Origin: Orientallactaga sibirica
Taxonomy: Eukaryota; Chordata; Mammalia; Rodentia; Dipodidae
DNA: 64,000 nt
NCBI GenBank assembly: GCA_036365145.1
Contig: JAEOAD010000013.1
Location: forward strand, 44,085,001 to 44,149,000
Direction of reading: 5' to 3'
Each line of letters starts with the position of its first letter. Position 1 is the stretch's first letter. A model generated the notes under the pieces. The model worked only from the letters and a program-made list of their open reading frames with translations, was not told the origin of the DNA and did not search any database. Of this stretch, positions 21,018 to 30,294 are shown piece by piece. Made by a program: the position numbers and the translations under genes.

Positions 21018-21168
21018 TGCCAGGCATGGTGGCACACACCTTTAATCTCAGCACTCAGGAGACAGAGGTAGGAGGATTGCCGTGAGTTCGAGGCTACCAT
21101 GAGACTACATAGTAAATTCCAGGTCAGCCTGAAGTAGAATTAGACCCTACCTTGAAAAACCAAAAATA
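21018..21168 (+). mobile_element. B1-type SINE
   Basis: tgccaggcatggtggcacac to ccaaaaataataa. Confidence 0.93.
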
Positions 21169-21268
21169 ATAATAATTATGATGATGATGATAAATAAAAT
21201 AAAAAGGCAATAGTCAGGTTGCCTGGGGTATTATGAGTGGGGGAGATTCTTTTATCAAATTAGTAAAT

Positions 21269-21425
21269 GGGGCTGGAGAGATGACTTAGCAGTTAAGACG
21301 CTTGCCTGCAAAGCCAAAGGACCAAGGTTTGATACCCCAGGACCCATGTTAAGCCAGATGCATAAGGTAGTGCATGCATCTGGAGTTCATTTGCAGCAGT
21401 TGGAAGCCATAGCATGCCCATTATC

Positions 21426-21472
<47 letters not shown>

Positions 21473-21487
21473 CTCTCTCTCTTTCTT

Positions 21488-21518
<31 letters not shown>

Positions 21519-21520
21519 AA
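21269..21520 (+). mobile_element. B2-type SINE
   Basis: ggggctggagagatgactta; pyrimidine tract expanded to ~90 bp. Confidence 0.94.
21425..21513. repeat. (CTTT)n/(CT)n microsatellite
   Basis: Expanded pyrimidine region of the B2-type SINE at 21269. Confidence 0.95.
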
Positions 21521-21531
21521 TAAAAATTTTA

Positions 21532-21640
21532 TCTGGGCATGGTGACACACATCTTTAATCCCAGCGCTCGGGGGGCAGAAGTAGGAAGATCGCCATGAGT
21601 TCAAGGCCACCCTGAGAATACAAATAAATAAAATATTTTT
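21532..21640 (+). mobile_element. B1-type SINE, truncated
   Basis: Stops after cctgagaatac and runs into AAAT units. Confidence 0.88.
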
Positions 21641-21782
21641 TAAATGAGTGTTCAGACAGAATCTTGTTCTTTGAAAGCTAACCTGTCCTTGTAATATATA
21701 GTAGTTAATATGATTAACATGTACCAATGATTATTTTGTATTAATATTTCTCATCAGAGGCTTCTTGTATTTTGTTTCCTAG

Positions 21783-21947
21783 GGCCCACATATAGCTTCA
21801 GTTACATTAGCTGCTTATGAATGCAATTCAGTGAATTTCCCTGAGCCACCCTATCCTGACCAGATTATTTGTCCAGATGAAGAGGGCACTGAAGGCGTTT
21901 CTTTGTGGAGCATCATCTCAAAAGTTAGGGTTGAGGCCTGCATGTGG
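21783..21947 (+). CDS. VMP1: VMP1 internal coding exon (probably exon 6)
   Basis: VMP1 is a multi-pass ER membrane protein. It acts with TMEM41B as a lipid scramblase in autophagosome and lipoprotein formation, and binds Beclin-1 and SERCA (family knowledge). The exon reads 55 codons with no stop in phase 0, starting [15 protein letters not shown] and ending VRVEACMW. I recognise this as roughly residues 129-183 of the ~406-residue protein: the end of the second membrane region and the following acidic loop (PDEEGTEG). The acceptor is a pyrimidine-rich stretch ending cctag and the donor is tgg|gtaaga. The left boundary is fixed by ggc-cca-cat, which restores the conserved GPH. Compared with the human protein as I remember it (GTISLW), this copy reads GVSLW, one residue fewer, near 21894-21902. 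The exon joins in frame to 31742-31873. The open frame and conservation argue for a live gene and not a retrocopy. Exon number is inferred. Confidence 0.96.
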
Positions 21948-22266
21948 GTAAGATGTGCATTTTCATGTCTGTCTAAAACTAACCTCACCATCCATCTTGA
22001 TACTATATTATACTAAACATGCCTAGCTAATAAAAGATTCCTGAAGCCACTATCTACCTACTTCAATGCATATGAACCCTTTTAGAGATTTTGATATTTG
22101 TAAATGACACTTGCAAGAAAGGCGTTGAGCCACATGTATCACAAAGCAAGTAATGCCAGTTACACAGCATGGGGTGAGGTACAGTTGATAGAACTGTACT
22201 GCATTGCACAATGTTTTCTAGTATTTAATGCATGATTATTATTATATAACTTCTTATATACTTATT

Positions 22267-22343
22267 GAACTGGGCATGATGGCACCTGCCTTTAATCCCA
22301 GAAGTCAGGAAACTAAAACTGGAGAATTGAAAGTTCCACGCCA
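22267..22343 (+). mobile_element. B1-type SINE fragment
   Basis: aactgggcatgatggcacct to ttccacgcc. Confidence 0.75.
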
Positions 22344-22530
22344 AGGTTGTGTGTGGTGGTGCATGCCTTTAATCACAGCACTTGGGAGGCAGAGGTAGGA
22401 GGATCACCGTGAGTTCAAGGCCACCCTGAGACTACACAGTGAGTTCCAGGGCAGCCTGGACTAGAGTGAAACCCTACCTCGAAAAACCAAAAATAAATAA
22501 ATAGATAGATAAATAAATAAAATAAAAATA
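22344..22530 (+). mobile_element. B1-type SINE
   Basis: gttgtgtgtggtggtgcatg; tail of AAAT/GATA units. Confidence 0.92.
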
Positions 22531-22556
22531 AAATCTTTTTTTAAAAAAAGGAGATA

Positions 22557-22755
22557 AGGGTTAGAGAGATGGCTCACCAGTTAAGGTACTTGCCTACAAA
22601 ACCTAACGACTCATGTTTGATTCTCCAGTACCCAAGTAAAGCCAGATACTCAAAGTGGCAAATGTGTCTGGAGGCCCTCTCACCCCTATCCTCTCTTTGT
22701 CTCTCTTCTATGTCTCTCTGCTTACAAATAAGTGAATAAAAATATCTTTTAAACG
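22557..22755 (+). mobile_element. B2-type SINE, internally deleted
   Basis: agggttagagagatggctca; lacks the agttcgtttgcagtggctg part. Confidence 0.9.
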
Positions 22756-22910
22756 CCAAGTGTGGTGTTGCACGCCTTTAATCCCAGTACTCGGGAGGCA
22801 GAGGTAGGAGGATCACCAAGAGTTTGAAGCCAGCCTGAGAATACATAGTGAATTCCAGGTTAGCCTGAGCTAGAGTGAGACCCTACCTTAAAAAAAAAAA
22901 AAAAAAAATC
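22756..22910 (+). mobile_element. B1-type SINE
   Basis: gccaagtgtggtgttgcacg; its A tail abuts the U6 copy. Confidence 0.93.
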
Positions 22911-22916
22911 TTTAAA

Positions 22917-23021
22917 ATGCTCACTTTGGCAGCACATATACTAAAATTGGAACAATACAGAGAAGATTAGCATGGCCCCTGCACAAGGATAATACGCTAA
23001 TTCATGAAGCGTTCCATATTT
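22917..23021 (+). pseudogene. U6 snRNA retropseudogene
   Basis: A full-length match to spliceosomal U6 from the gtgctc start (here atgctc) to gttccatattt. The ACAGAGA box and the following agattagcatgg are intact. About nine substitutions differ from the conserved U6 sequence, mostly G-to-A or C-to-T at CpG-like positions (for example cgctt to cactt, gcgcaa to gcacaa, gatgacac to gataatac). An A-run follows at 23022-23035 and a SINE abuts on each side. The upstream flank is SINE poly-A, not the PSE plus TATA promoter U6 needs, so this is a reverse-transcribed dead copy and not an active gene. Confidence 0.93.
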
Positions 23022-23035
23022 AAAAAAAAAAAAAA

Positions 23036-23180
23036 AGCCATGGTGGTGCACGACTTTAATCCCAGCACTTGGGAGGCAGAGGTAGGAGGATCACCGTGAG
23101 TTCAAGGCCACTAGACTACATAGTGAATTCCAGGTCAGCCTAGACGAGTGTGAAACCCTACCTTGAAAAACAAAAAAATA
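23036..23180 (+). mobile_element. B1-type SINE
   Basis: Inserted in or beside the A tail of the U6 copy. Confidence 0.92.
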
Positions 23181-23201
23181 AAAAAGATGTTTTAAGGGGG
23201 G

Positions 23202-23358
23202 AGCCAGGCATGGTTACGTACGCCTTTAATCCCAGCACTTGGGAGGCAGAGGTAGAAGGATCACTGTGTGAGTTCCAGGCCATCCTGAAACTAATTCCAG
23301 GTCAGCCTGTCCTAGAGCAAAACCCTACCTTAAAAAACTAAAAAAAATAAATAAATAA
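23202..23358 (+). mobile_element. B1-type SINE
   Basis: gagccaggcatggttacgta to AAAT tail. Confidence 0.92.
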
Positions 23359-23359
23359 A

Positions 23360-23446
23360 GCCAGGTGTGGTGGCACATGCCTTTAATCCTAGCATGTGGG
23401 AGGCAGAAGTAGGAGGATGGTCATAAGTTCAAGGCCACCTGGAGAA
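23360..23446 (+). mobile_element. B1-type SINE, left part
   Basis: gccaggtgtggtggcacatg to ggccacctggag. Confidence 0.88.
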
Positions 23447-23601
23447 AAGTTGTTAAAATGCTAAACTAAGGCCCAGCATGTTCAATGGCCAATGTATTTT
23501 AATCCACAGTAGTTTTTTTGTTTTTGTTTTTCTTATGTGCCTAAGTGTATTCAAGTATTCATCATTAAGAGGCAGATTATATCACTTGTTACCTACTTTT
23601 G

Positions 23602-23712
23602 TTTTTGTTTTTCGAGGTAGGGTCTCAGTCTAGCTCAGGCTGACCTGGAATTCACTATGTAGTCTCAGGGTGGCCTCAAAGTCATGGTGATCCTCCTACC
23701 TCTGCCTCCCGT
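23602..23712 (-). mobile_element. B1-type SINE, 5'-truncated
   Basis: Target duplication gttacctacttttg / gttacatacttttg at 23588 and 23713. Confidence 0.92.
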
Positions 23713-23749
23713 GTTACATACTTTTGTTACCATTCAAATTGTTTATTTT

Positions 23750-23861
23750 ATTTTTTTGAAGCAGGGTCTTACTGTAGCCCAGTCTGGCCTCAGCTGCTAA
23801 CAATCCTACCTCAGCCTCTGAGAGCTAGGATTAAAGGCATACACTACCACGCCCAACCATG
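23750..23861 (-). mobile_element. Old B1-related SINE
   Basis: gaagcagggtcttactgtag to accacgcccaacc. Confidence 0.8.
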
Positions 23862-23919
23862 GATTATTTTTTAACTCAATTTATTAAATTTGTATTCCTT
23901 TTTCTTTTTTCCCCTAGCA

Positions 23920-23920
23920 G

Positions 23921-23951
<31 letters not shown>

Positions 23952-24100
23952 GTTTTGTTTTCCAAGGAAGGGTCTCAGTCTAGCATAGGCTGATCTGGAA
24001 TTCACTATGGAGTCTCAGGGTGGCTTCGAACTCATGGTGATCCTCCTACCTCTGCCTCCCAAGTGCTGGGATTAAAGGTATGCACCACCATGCCTGGCTA
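23920..24100 (-). mobile_element. B1-type SINE
   Basis: (TTTTG)n tail then ccaaggaagggtctcagtc. Confidence 0.93.
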
Positions 24101-24104
24101 ACTT

Positions 24105-24158
24105 TGTGTGTGTGTGTGTTGTTTGTTTGTTTGTTTGTTTGTTTGTTTGTTTGTTTGT
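24105..24158. repeat. (TG)n(TTTG)n microsatellite
   Basis: Tail-derived repeat between two minus-strand B1 pieces. Confidence 0.93.
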
Positions 24159-24200
24159 TGAGTGCTGGGATTAAAGGCGGGAGCCACCATACCTGGCCCT
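24159..24200 (-). mobile_element. B1-type SINE, head fragment
   Basis: Only gagtgctgggattaaaggcg to tacctggcc, joined to a (TTTG)n array. Confidence 0.85.
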
Positions 24201-24231
24201 AGCAACTTTTTAGTCAATAAAAGAATGTAGA

Positions 24232-24385
24232 AGAGCTGGGCATGGTGGCGCATGCCTTTAATATCAGCACTTGGGAGGCAGAGGTAGGAGGATTGCCAGA
24301 GTTCCAGGCCAGCCTGAGACTACATAGTGAATTGCAGGTCAGCCTGAGCTAGAGTGAGACCCTGCCTCAAACCCCAAAAAAAAGT
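24232..24385 (+). mobile_element. B1-type SINE
   Basis: gagctgggcatggtggcgca to A tail. Confidence 0.93.
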
Positions 24386-24481
24386 AGAAAAGATCTTTTA
24401 CAGATCTTAACTTATTAAAAACAACCTTTGCTATCATACCTTATAAGAAGCAGATTAAAAACAAATACATTAGCAGTTTCT

Positions 24482-24600
24482 TGCTAGGCATGGTGGCACA
24501 TGCCTTTAATCCCAGCACTTGGGAGGCAGAGGTAGGAGGATCAGTGTGAGTTCAAAGCCACCCTAAGACTACAGAGAGAATTCCAGGTCCTGGGCTAGAG
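24482..24600 (+). mobile_element. B1-type SINE, 3'-deleted
   Basis: gctaggcatggtggcacatg to cctgggctagag. Confidence 0.9.
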
Positions 24601-24633
24601 CTGTAGGGACCTTGGGGAGGGGAGGAAAAAGGG

Positions 24634-24856
24634 GTGGCTGGAGAGATGGCTTAGCTGTTACGTGCTTGCCTGTGAAGCCTAAGGACCTCAGTTCAAAGCT
24701 CGATTCCCCAGGACCCATGTAAGCCAAGATGCACATGGTGGCGCATGAGTCTGGAGTTGATTTGCAGTGGTTAGAGATCTTAACGCACCCATTCTCTCTC
24801 TCTTTCGTTGTGTCTAATAAATAAATAAAAATAAATCAAAAAATAAATAAATAAAT
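24634..24856 (+). mobile_element. B2-type SINE
   Basis: gtggctggagagatggctta to AAAT tail. Confidence 0.93.
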
Positions 24857-24979
24857 CAGATCTTTAAAAAATTATGTGACTGGATCATAAATACCTTTGT
24901 CAAAAAAAAAGAGAAAACAACAAGAGCAATAAAAAATATAGAGAGAGAGAAAGAGAGAAGGGGGGGTCACTTTCTTTTC

Positions 24980-25052
24980 TTTTTTTGTGGTCTTGGGATG
25001 AAACTGAACCTGGACTTGCTAGGCACAAGTGCTACATCCCTAGTCCAGCCCA
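24980..25052 (-). mobile_element. ID-type SINE
   Basis: ttgggatgaaactgaacctg, gctaggcacaagtgctacat, ccctagtccagcc. Confidence 0.65.
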
Positions 25053-25529
25053 GCCAGTCTAGAGGAAATGCCATAGGTTGAATTTGTTGAATATGAAAGA
25101 CAGGAAAAACTGTCATGTTTCCTGTTGCTCTTTTACACACACTGGAAACAGATTTATTATGCTAGCTATATATGTTGATAAATTTGATGACATTATTATG
25201 GAAATTGTTATTAGAATAACAAGAGCTATTTGTAACATGATAGAAAATGGAATACATATATAAATAAAACCAAGTTTGTTTATCTTGTTAATACGATACT
25301 TTTGTTCTTTCAAAAGTTATTTATGTAGCTGAATTATCACTAATGCCAAAAGGAAAGCTTCCATTCCAGCTGGCAGTGATAAGAGCCTTCTTCAAATTCC
25401 CATAGTGCCTATTGTCTGAAGTTCTTCTTTGGCCAGGCTTCAGTTATGCTTTAAGTAGACTGGGGTAGTGACTTACTTCCCCAGATTCAAAATTGGCTAC
25501 TTAACCTGTGTAAGCCTTCTCAAATTTGC
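25053..25529. other. Unique intronic DNA
   Basis: No recognised element; part of a SINE-free island that continues through the L2 fragment. Confidence 0.6.
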
Positions 25530-25720
25530 TTTTCATTCATGAGTTCCACAGATAGTTATTAGGCCTGTAAGCACTGTGGATTCAAGGTGAACAAAACTTA
25601 GTGCCTACCCTCATTGAACTTTACCTTCTAGCATGGGAAAATAAATATGTAAGAACAAACTATAAGAGCAATGAAGCAGAAATATGTGGAACACAAGAAT
25701 TTGCCTTCATCTGAGATTCA
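25530..25720 (+). mobile_element. L2-type LINE 3' fragment
   Basis: The pattern gtgaacaaaacttagtgcct then accctcattgaactttacct and tctagcatggg matches the well-known L2 3' end (gaacaaaac...ccctcatggagcttacattctag). Strongly diverged. Confidence 0.65.
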
Positions 25721-25837
25721 GGGGAGATTTAAGGATAATGGAGTAAAGAGGGGATGGCAGCAACATAGGGAGTGGCAGCAGGGCAGGAGAGATGACCAGT
25801 GTGATGGCTTTCTAGTAGAAAGCATTGCCTTTTAAGG

Positions 25838-25863
25838 ACTTAATTATTTATTTATTTGAGAAT

Positions 25864-25911
<48 letters not shown>

Positions 25912-26078
25912 TAGATAGAGAATAGGAGCACCAGGGCCTCCAGCCACAGCAAACGAACTCCAGATGCATGCGCTACCTTGTGCATCTAGCTTATGGGGAT
26001 CCTAGGGAATCAATTCTCGAACCAGGGTCCTTAGGCTTCACAAGCAAGCACTTAACCACTAAGCCATCTCTCTAGCCC
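25838..26078 (-). mobile_element. B2-type SINE
   Basis: (GA)n-rich tail; approximate target duplication aaggacttaatt / aagggtttaatt. Confidence 0.93.
25866..25903. repeat. (GA)n microsatellite
   Basis: Within the tail of the minus-strand B2-type SINE at 25838. Confidence 0.95.
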
Positions 26079-26102
26079 CAAGGGTTTAATTTTTTAATTT
26101 TG

Positions 26103-26254
26103 TCTGTTTGTTTTTTCCAGGTAGGGTTTTGCTCTAACCCAGGCTGTCCTGGAACTCACTCTGTAGACCCAAACTGGCATCAAATTCACCAGGATCCTCT
26201 TACCTCTGCCTCCTGAGTATTGGGATTACAGGCATGTACCAACATGCTTGGCAA
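26103..26254 (-). mobile_element. B1-type SINE
   Basis: tccaggtagggttttgctct to accaacatgcttggc. Confidence 0.88.
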
Positions 26255-26269
26255 CAACTTTTCTTTTAT

Positions 26270-26392
26270 TTGGCTAGATGTGGTGGTTCATGCCTGTAAT
26301 CCCAGCACTTAGAAATGTGAAGTAGGAGGATTTCTATGATTTTGAGGCCAGCCTGCATTACAGAGCGTGACCCTGTCCAAAAAAAAAAAAAC
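26270..26392 (+). mobile_element. Old B1-related SINE
   Basis: tggctagatgtggtggttca to gtgaccctgtcc. Confidence 0.8.
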
Positions 26393-26405
26393 TTTTCATC
26401 TAATT

Positions 26406-26612
26406 TGGGGGCTGGAGGGATGTCTGAATGGTTAATGGCCTGCAAAGCCAAAGGATCCAGGTTTGATTCCCCAGGACCCATGTTAGCCAGTTGTACAAGG
26501 GACACACATGTCTGGAGTTCGTTTGCAGTGGCTGGAGGCCCTGGCGTGCTCATTCTCCCTCTCTCTCTATCTCTCTCAAATAAATAAATAAACAATAAAA
26601 CAATTAAAAAAG
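26406..26612 (+). mobile_element. B2-type SINE
   Basis: gggggctggagggatgtctg to AAAT tail. Confidence 0.92.
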
Positions 26613-26830
26613 AGAATTATAAGAAAGATGACCAACTAAGACAGGGCATAGCTCTTGGGTTTATTGCAGTCCATGATGCTACTTCCTATTTAGCATTAAG
26701 GATGTTTGAATCATATGATTGCTTTCAGGACTGTTGAACAGTTAGTTGACTTTACATTTGAACTTCAGAGAAGTTCATGTTTTAACAAAAATGTTGTAAT
26801 GAACTTTCCTTCCTCCTTTTTTGAAAACAT

Positions 26831-26834
26831 ACCT

Positions 26835-26873
<39 letters not shown>

Positions 26874-27056
26874 TTTGAGAGTGAGAAAGAGGCAGAGAGA
26901 GAGAGAATGGGTGCACCAGGGCCTCTAGCCACTGCAAACGAACTCCAGATGCATGTGCCCCCTTATGCATCTGGCTTACATGGGTCCTGGAGAATCGAAC
27001 CAGGATCCTTTGGTTTTGCAGGCAAACCCCTTAACTGCTAAGCCATCTCTCCAGCC
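26831..27056 (-). mobile_element. B2-type SINE
   Basis: (TTTA)n tail 26831-26876, head ccatctctccagccc. Confidence 0.95.
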
Positions 27057-27253
27057 CTCTTTCCTCCTTTTATTTATGGGAAAGTTCCCCAAGGGTGAGA
27101 AAATTATAATAAACTCAATGTAATGTACTTTGGCCCAGCTTCACCTGTCCTTACTCACGTCTCTGTTACTTAAAGCAAATCCCACCTATGTCACATTTTT
27201 TCTGTGAATATATTACCCTAAGGGTTTAAAGGAACTTATACCCAAAAGTCATT

Positions 27254-27373
27254 AAAGCCAGGTGTGCTGGCTCATGCCTTTAACCTCAGTACTCAGGAGG
27301 CAGAGGATCACTGTGAGTTTGAGGCCAGCCTGGACTAGAGAAGAGTAAGACCCTACCTCAGGGGAAAAAAAAA
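27254..27373 (+). mobile_element. B1-type SINE, internally deleted
   Basis: aagccaggtgtgctggctca to ctacctcagggg. Confidence 0.88.
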
Positions 27374-27399
27374 TAGTACTGGTCATTTTTGTTTTGTTT

Positions 27400-27553
27400 T
27401 GTTTTCTTAGTTTTTCAAGGTAGGGTTTCACTCTAGCCCAGGCTGACCTGGAATTCACTATGTAGTCTCAGGGTAGCCTTGAACTCATGGCGATCCTCCT
27501 ACCTCTGCCTCCCAAGTGCTATAATTAAAGGTGTGTTCCACCATGTCCGGCTT
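27400..27553 (-). mobile_element. B1-type SINE
   Basis: ttttcaaggtagggtttcac to ccaccatgtccggc. Confidence 0.94.
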
Positions 27554-27583
27554 AGTATTAGTCTCTTAAAATTATCCTCTTAG

Positions 27584-27796
27584 AGACTGGAGAGATGGCT
27601 TAAGGTGCTTGCCTGCAAAGCCTAAGGACCCATGTTCTACTCTCCAGATCCCACATTAGTCAGACACAAAAGATGAGGGAAGCGCAAGGTCACACATGCC
27701 CACTAGGTGGCACAAGTGTCTGAAGTTTGGCTTCAGTGGCTGAGGCCCTGGTGCATCAGTTCTCTATCTCTCCTTTCTCTGTCTCTCCCTCTCTGT
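27584..27796 (+). mobile_element. B2-type SINE, long CTCF-motif form (left part)
   Basis: gagactggagagatggctta; carries the extra acaaaagatgagggaagcgc segment and the CTCF-like core. Its tail resumes at 28005-28037 after a nested SINE. Confidence 0.92.
27699..27712 (+). promoter_or_regulatory. CTCF-like core inside a long-form B2-type SINE
   Basis: ccactaggtggcac is a full match to CCASYAGRKGGCRS. It sits where ordinary copies of this SINE read gcacaaggtggcgc, so it is carried by the long-form variant at 27584-28037. Confidence 0.5.
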
Positions 27797-28004
27797 TTTT
27801 TTTAAAATTTATTTATTTATTATTTTATTTATTTGCAAGCACAGAGAGAAAGACAGAGACAGAGAGAGAATGGGTGCGCCAGCACCTCCAGCCACTGATG
27901 CATGCACCCCTTGTGCATCTGCCTTATGTGAGTCTTGGGAATCGAACCTGAGTCCTTTGGCTTCACAGGCAAGTACTTAACCTTTAAGCCATCTCTCCAG
28001 CCCT
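27797..28004 (-). mobile_element. B2-type SINE nested in a B2-type SINE
   Basis: Flanked by tctctccctctc on both sides, the pyrimidine tract of the host SINE. Confidence 0.92.
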
Positions 28005-28037
28005 CTCTCCCTCTCAAAAAAAAAAAAAAAAAAAAAA
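28005..28037 (+). mobile_element. B2-type SINE, tail of the split long form
   Basis: ctctccctctc and poly-A. Confidence 0.85.
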
Positions 28038-28059
28038 TCCACTTAGAGGTTAACTTTTT

Positions 28060-28216
28060 ATTTTATTATTTTTGGTTTTTCGAGGTAGGATTTCACTGTA
28101 GCCCAAGTTGACCTGGAATTCACTATGTAGTCACTGGGTGGCCTTGAACTCACAGCAGTCTTCCTATCTCTCATCCCGAGTGTTGGGAGTAAAGGGGTGC
28201 GCCACCATGCCCAGAC
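28060..28216 (-). mobile_element. B1-type SINE
   Basis: tttcgaggtaggatttcact to accatgcccag. Confidence 0.93.
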
Positions 28217-28401
28217 TAGAGGTTAAATTTTTAATTATGTTGTTTTGTTTTTTTGGTTTTTTTTTTTTGTTTTTTTTGCAAATCTATACATTTAATGGAA
28301 GTGGTTTGTTAATACTTTCTCATAGTCTGATTTTCCTGACTTGGTCTAGCTTATATACAGTCTATCTATTATGTATTAGGAGTTGATTTAGAAAGTAGTG
28401 T

Positions 28402-28555
28402 TCAAAGAGATGGCATAGCAGTTAAGGCACTTGCCTGTGAAGCCTAAGGACCCAGGATCTATTCCCCAGTACCTGTAAAAGCCAGATACACAAGGTGGCA
28501 TATGTGTGTGGAGTTCATTTGCACTGACTAGAGGCCCTGGCATGCTCATATTATT
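28402..28555 (+). mobile_element. B2-type SINE, truncated both ends
   Basis: aaagagatggcatagcagtt to gcatgctcatatt. Confidence 0.88.
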
Positions 28556-28559
28556 TTTT

Positions 28560-28704
28560 TTTCTAAGACTCTTTAACTGTGGTTGCCCAGGCTGACCTCC
28601 ATCTCTGGACTTCAGCTAGTCTAGTCAATAAACCCTATAGATGTTTGTATCTCTGTCTTCCCAGTGTTGGAATTAGAGGCCCACGCATGCTGCCATGCCC
28701 AACA
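28560..28704 (-). mobile_element. Old B1-related SINE
   Basis: gttgcccaggctgacctcca to ccatgcccaac. Confidence 0.65.
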
Positions 28705-28783
28705 TTTTACATGGATACTGGGATCTGAACTCAGACCCTTATGATTTTGCAACAACACTGAGCCATCTCCCAAAAGCCCTACC
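28705..28783 (-). mobile_element. B2-related SINE fragment
   Basis: tttacatggatactgggatc to gagccatctcccaaa. Confidence 0.7.
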
Positions 28784-29103
28784 CCCTATAAAAAAGGTCA
28801 AAACTTCTGTTTCACATGTGGATGCATTGAGGACACAAATGTTTGAACTTGATAATGTCACTGGAGAGTTCTTTTCAAGGTACGTGGAGGTAGAGCCAGA
28901 GAACATGGCAAACTGAAAGAGTTAACATTAGTTTTGAGCACTAGCAAAGTCTTTTCATTCGCTGTGACTCAGAGTAGAGAACCAAGTCTAGCAGGCTCAA
29001 AGTTGGAAATTTCTTCAGAGATCATCCCTGTTGCATTTTGGCCAGTCTGGTATCTAAGTCTCTTAAATCTAAACCAATTGCCTCATTCCTTAAACTTTGT
29101 TTT
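28784..29103. other. Unique intronic DNA
   Basis: No recognised element. Confidence 0.6.
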
Positions 29104-29262
29104 CAGCTGGGCGCAAGCCTTTAATCCCAGCCCTCAGGAGGCTGAGGTAGGAGGATCGCCTTGAGTTCAAGGCCACCCTGAGACTACAGAATGAATTCCA
29201 GGTCAGCCTGGGGCTAGAGCAAGACCCTACAAAAAAAAAAAAAAAAAAAAAAAAAAACTTTG
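29104..29262 (+). mobile_element. B1-type SINE with long A tail
   Basis: cagctgggcgcaagccttta; A run 29232-29257. Confidence 0.93.
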
Positions 29263-29552
29263 GTTTTATCTTTATGTCCTAAACTGATTAGGGAAAAAAA
29301 CTGCAAAAACAAAGTCTACAAAATGATTGAAACATGAGTCATTTAGTGTTCTGAGGAAATTAAACATTTTTCCTGTAGTGCAAATTATCTGTCCTAATGT
29401 TGAGTTTTTAGGGGGCTTCCTGACCACAGCATGTTAAACGTTTTATCACACAAAAGTAGTAGGCCATTTCCTGGAAAATATTAATCTAACAGCTGGACTG
29501 ATGAGTTTTTGTTTGGTTGGTTGGTGTTTTGTTTTTTTAAGTTTTGTGTTTG

Positions 29553-29702
29553 TTTGTTTTTTTGAGGTAGAGTTTTACTATATAGCTCAGGCTGACCTGG
29601 AATTCACTATGTAGTCTCAGAGTAGCCTTGAACTCATGGCAATCCTCCTGCCTCTGCCTCCTGAGTGTTGGAATTAAAGGCATGCACCACTATGCCAGGC
29701 TA
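29553..29702 (-). mobile_element. B1-type SINE
   Basis: tttgaggtagagttttacta to accactatgccaggc. Confidence 0.93.
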
Positions 29703-29719
29703 AAATGTTTTTGTTTTTT

Positions 29720-29895
29720 TTTTTTTGTTGTTGTTGTTTGTTTGTTTGTTTTTTGGTTTTTTGAAGTAGGGTCTCACTCTAGCTCAGGCTGACCTGGAAT
29801 TCGCTCTGTAGTCTCATGGCGTTGAACTCAAGGCAATCCTCCTACCTCTGCCTCCTGAGGGCTGAGATTAAAGGCATGCACCACCATGCCCAGCT
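29720..29895 (-). mobile_element. B1-type SINE
   Basis: tttgaagtagggtctcactc to accatgcccagc. Confidence 0.94.
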
Positions 29896-29911
29896 TAAAA
29901 AGTATTTTTTA

Positions 29912-30123
29912 ATAGATTTTTATTTACTTATTTATTTATTTGAGAGAGACAAAGAGGCAGAGAGAGAGAGAGAATAGATGTGCCAGGGCTTCCAGCCACT
30001 GAAAATGAACTCCAGATGCATGCGTCCTCTTGTGCATCTGGCTTATGTGGGTCCTAGCCAATTGAACCAGGATCCTTTAGCTTTGCAGGCAAGTGCCTTA
30101 ACCACTAAGCCATATCTCCAGCC
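29912..30123 (-). mobile_element. B2-type SINE
   Basis: Target duplication aaaagtattttttaata / aaaagtattttttata at 29897 and 30124. Confidence 0.94.
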
Positions 30124-30140
30124 CAAAAGTATTTTTTATA

Positions 30141-30294
30141 TGCAATCAGACAGAGTGAGAGTGAGTATGGGCTCACCAGTGTCACTTATCACTGCAAAAG
30201 AACTCCAGATGAATGTACCACTTTGTGCATCTGGCTTTACATGGATACTGGGGAACTGAATCCAGGTCAACAAGCTTTTTAAGAAAGTGCCTTT
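30141..30294 (-). mobile_element. B2-type SINE, left piece (split by L1)
   Basis: gagagtgagtatgggctcac to aagaaagtgccttt. Confidence 0.9.

Larger units (their letters stand above)
1..21782 (+). other. VMP1: VMP1 intron (3' part), upstream of exon 21783
   Basis: No exon encoding the preceding VMP1 segment (about LLYAYWIGLGILSS) was found in any frame. This stretch is therefore read as the 3' part of an intron longer than 21.7 kb, filled with SINEs listed separately. Confidence 0.8.

Noticed and set aside
22917..23021. Functional U6 snRNA gene
   Set aside because: About nine substitutions, an A tail and no PSE/TATA upstream indicate a retropseudogene.
25078..25313. Overlapping frames on both strands in unique DNA
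   Set aside because: Short, AT-rich, no splice context and no known protein.
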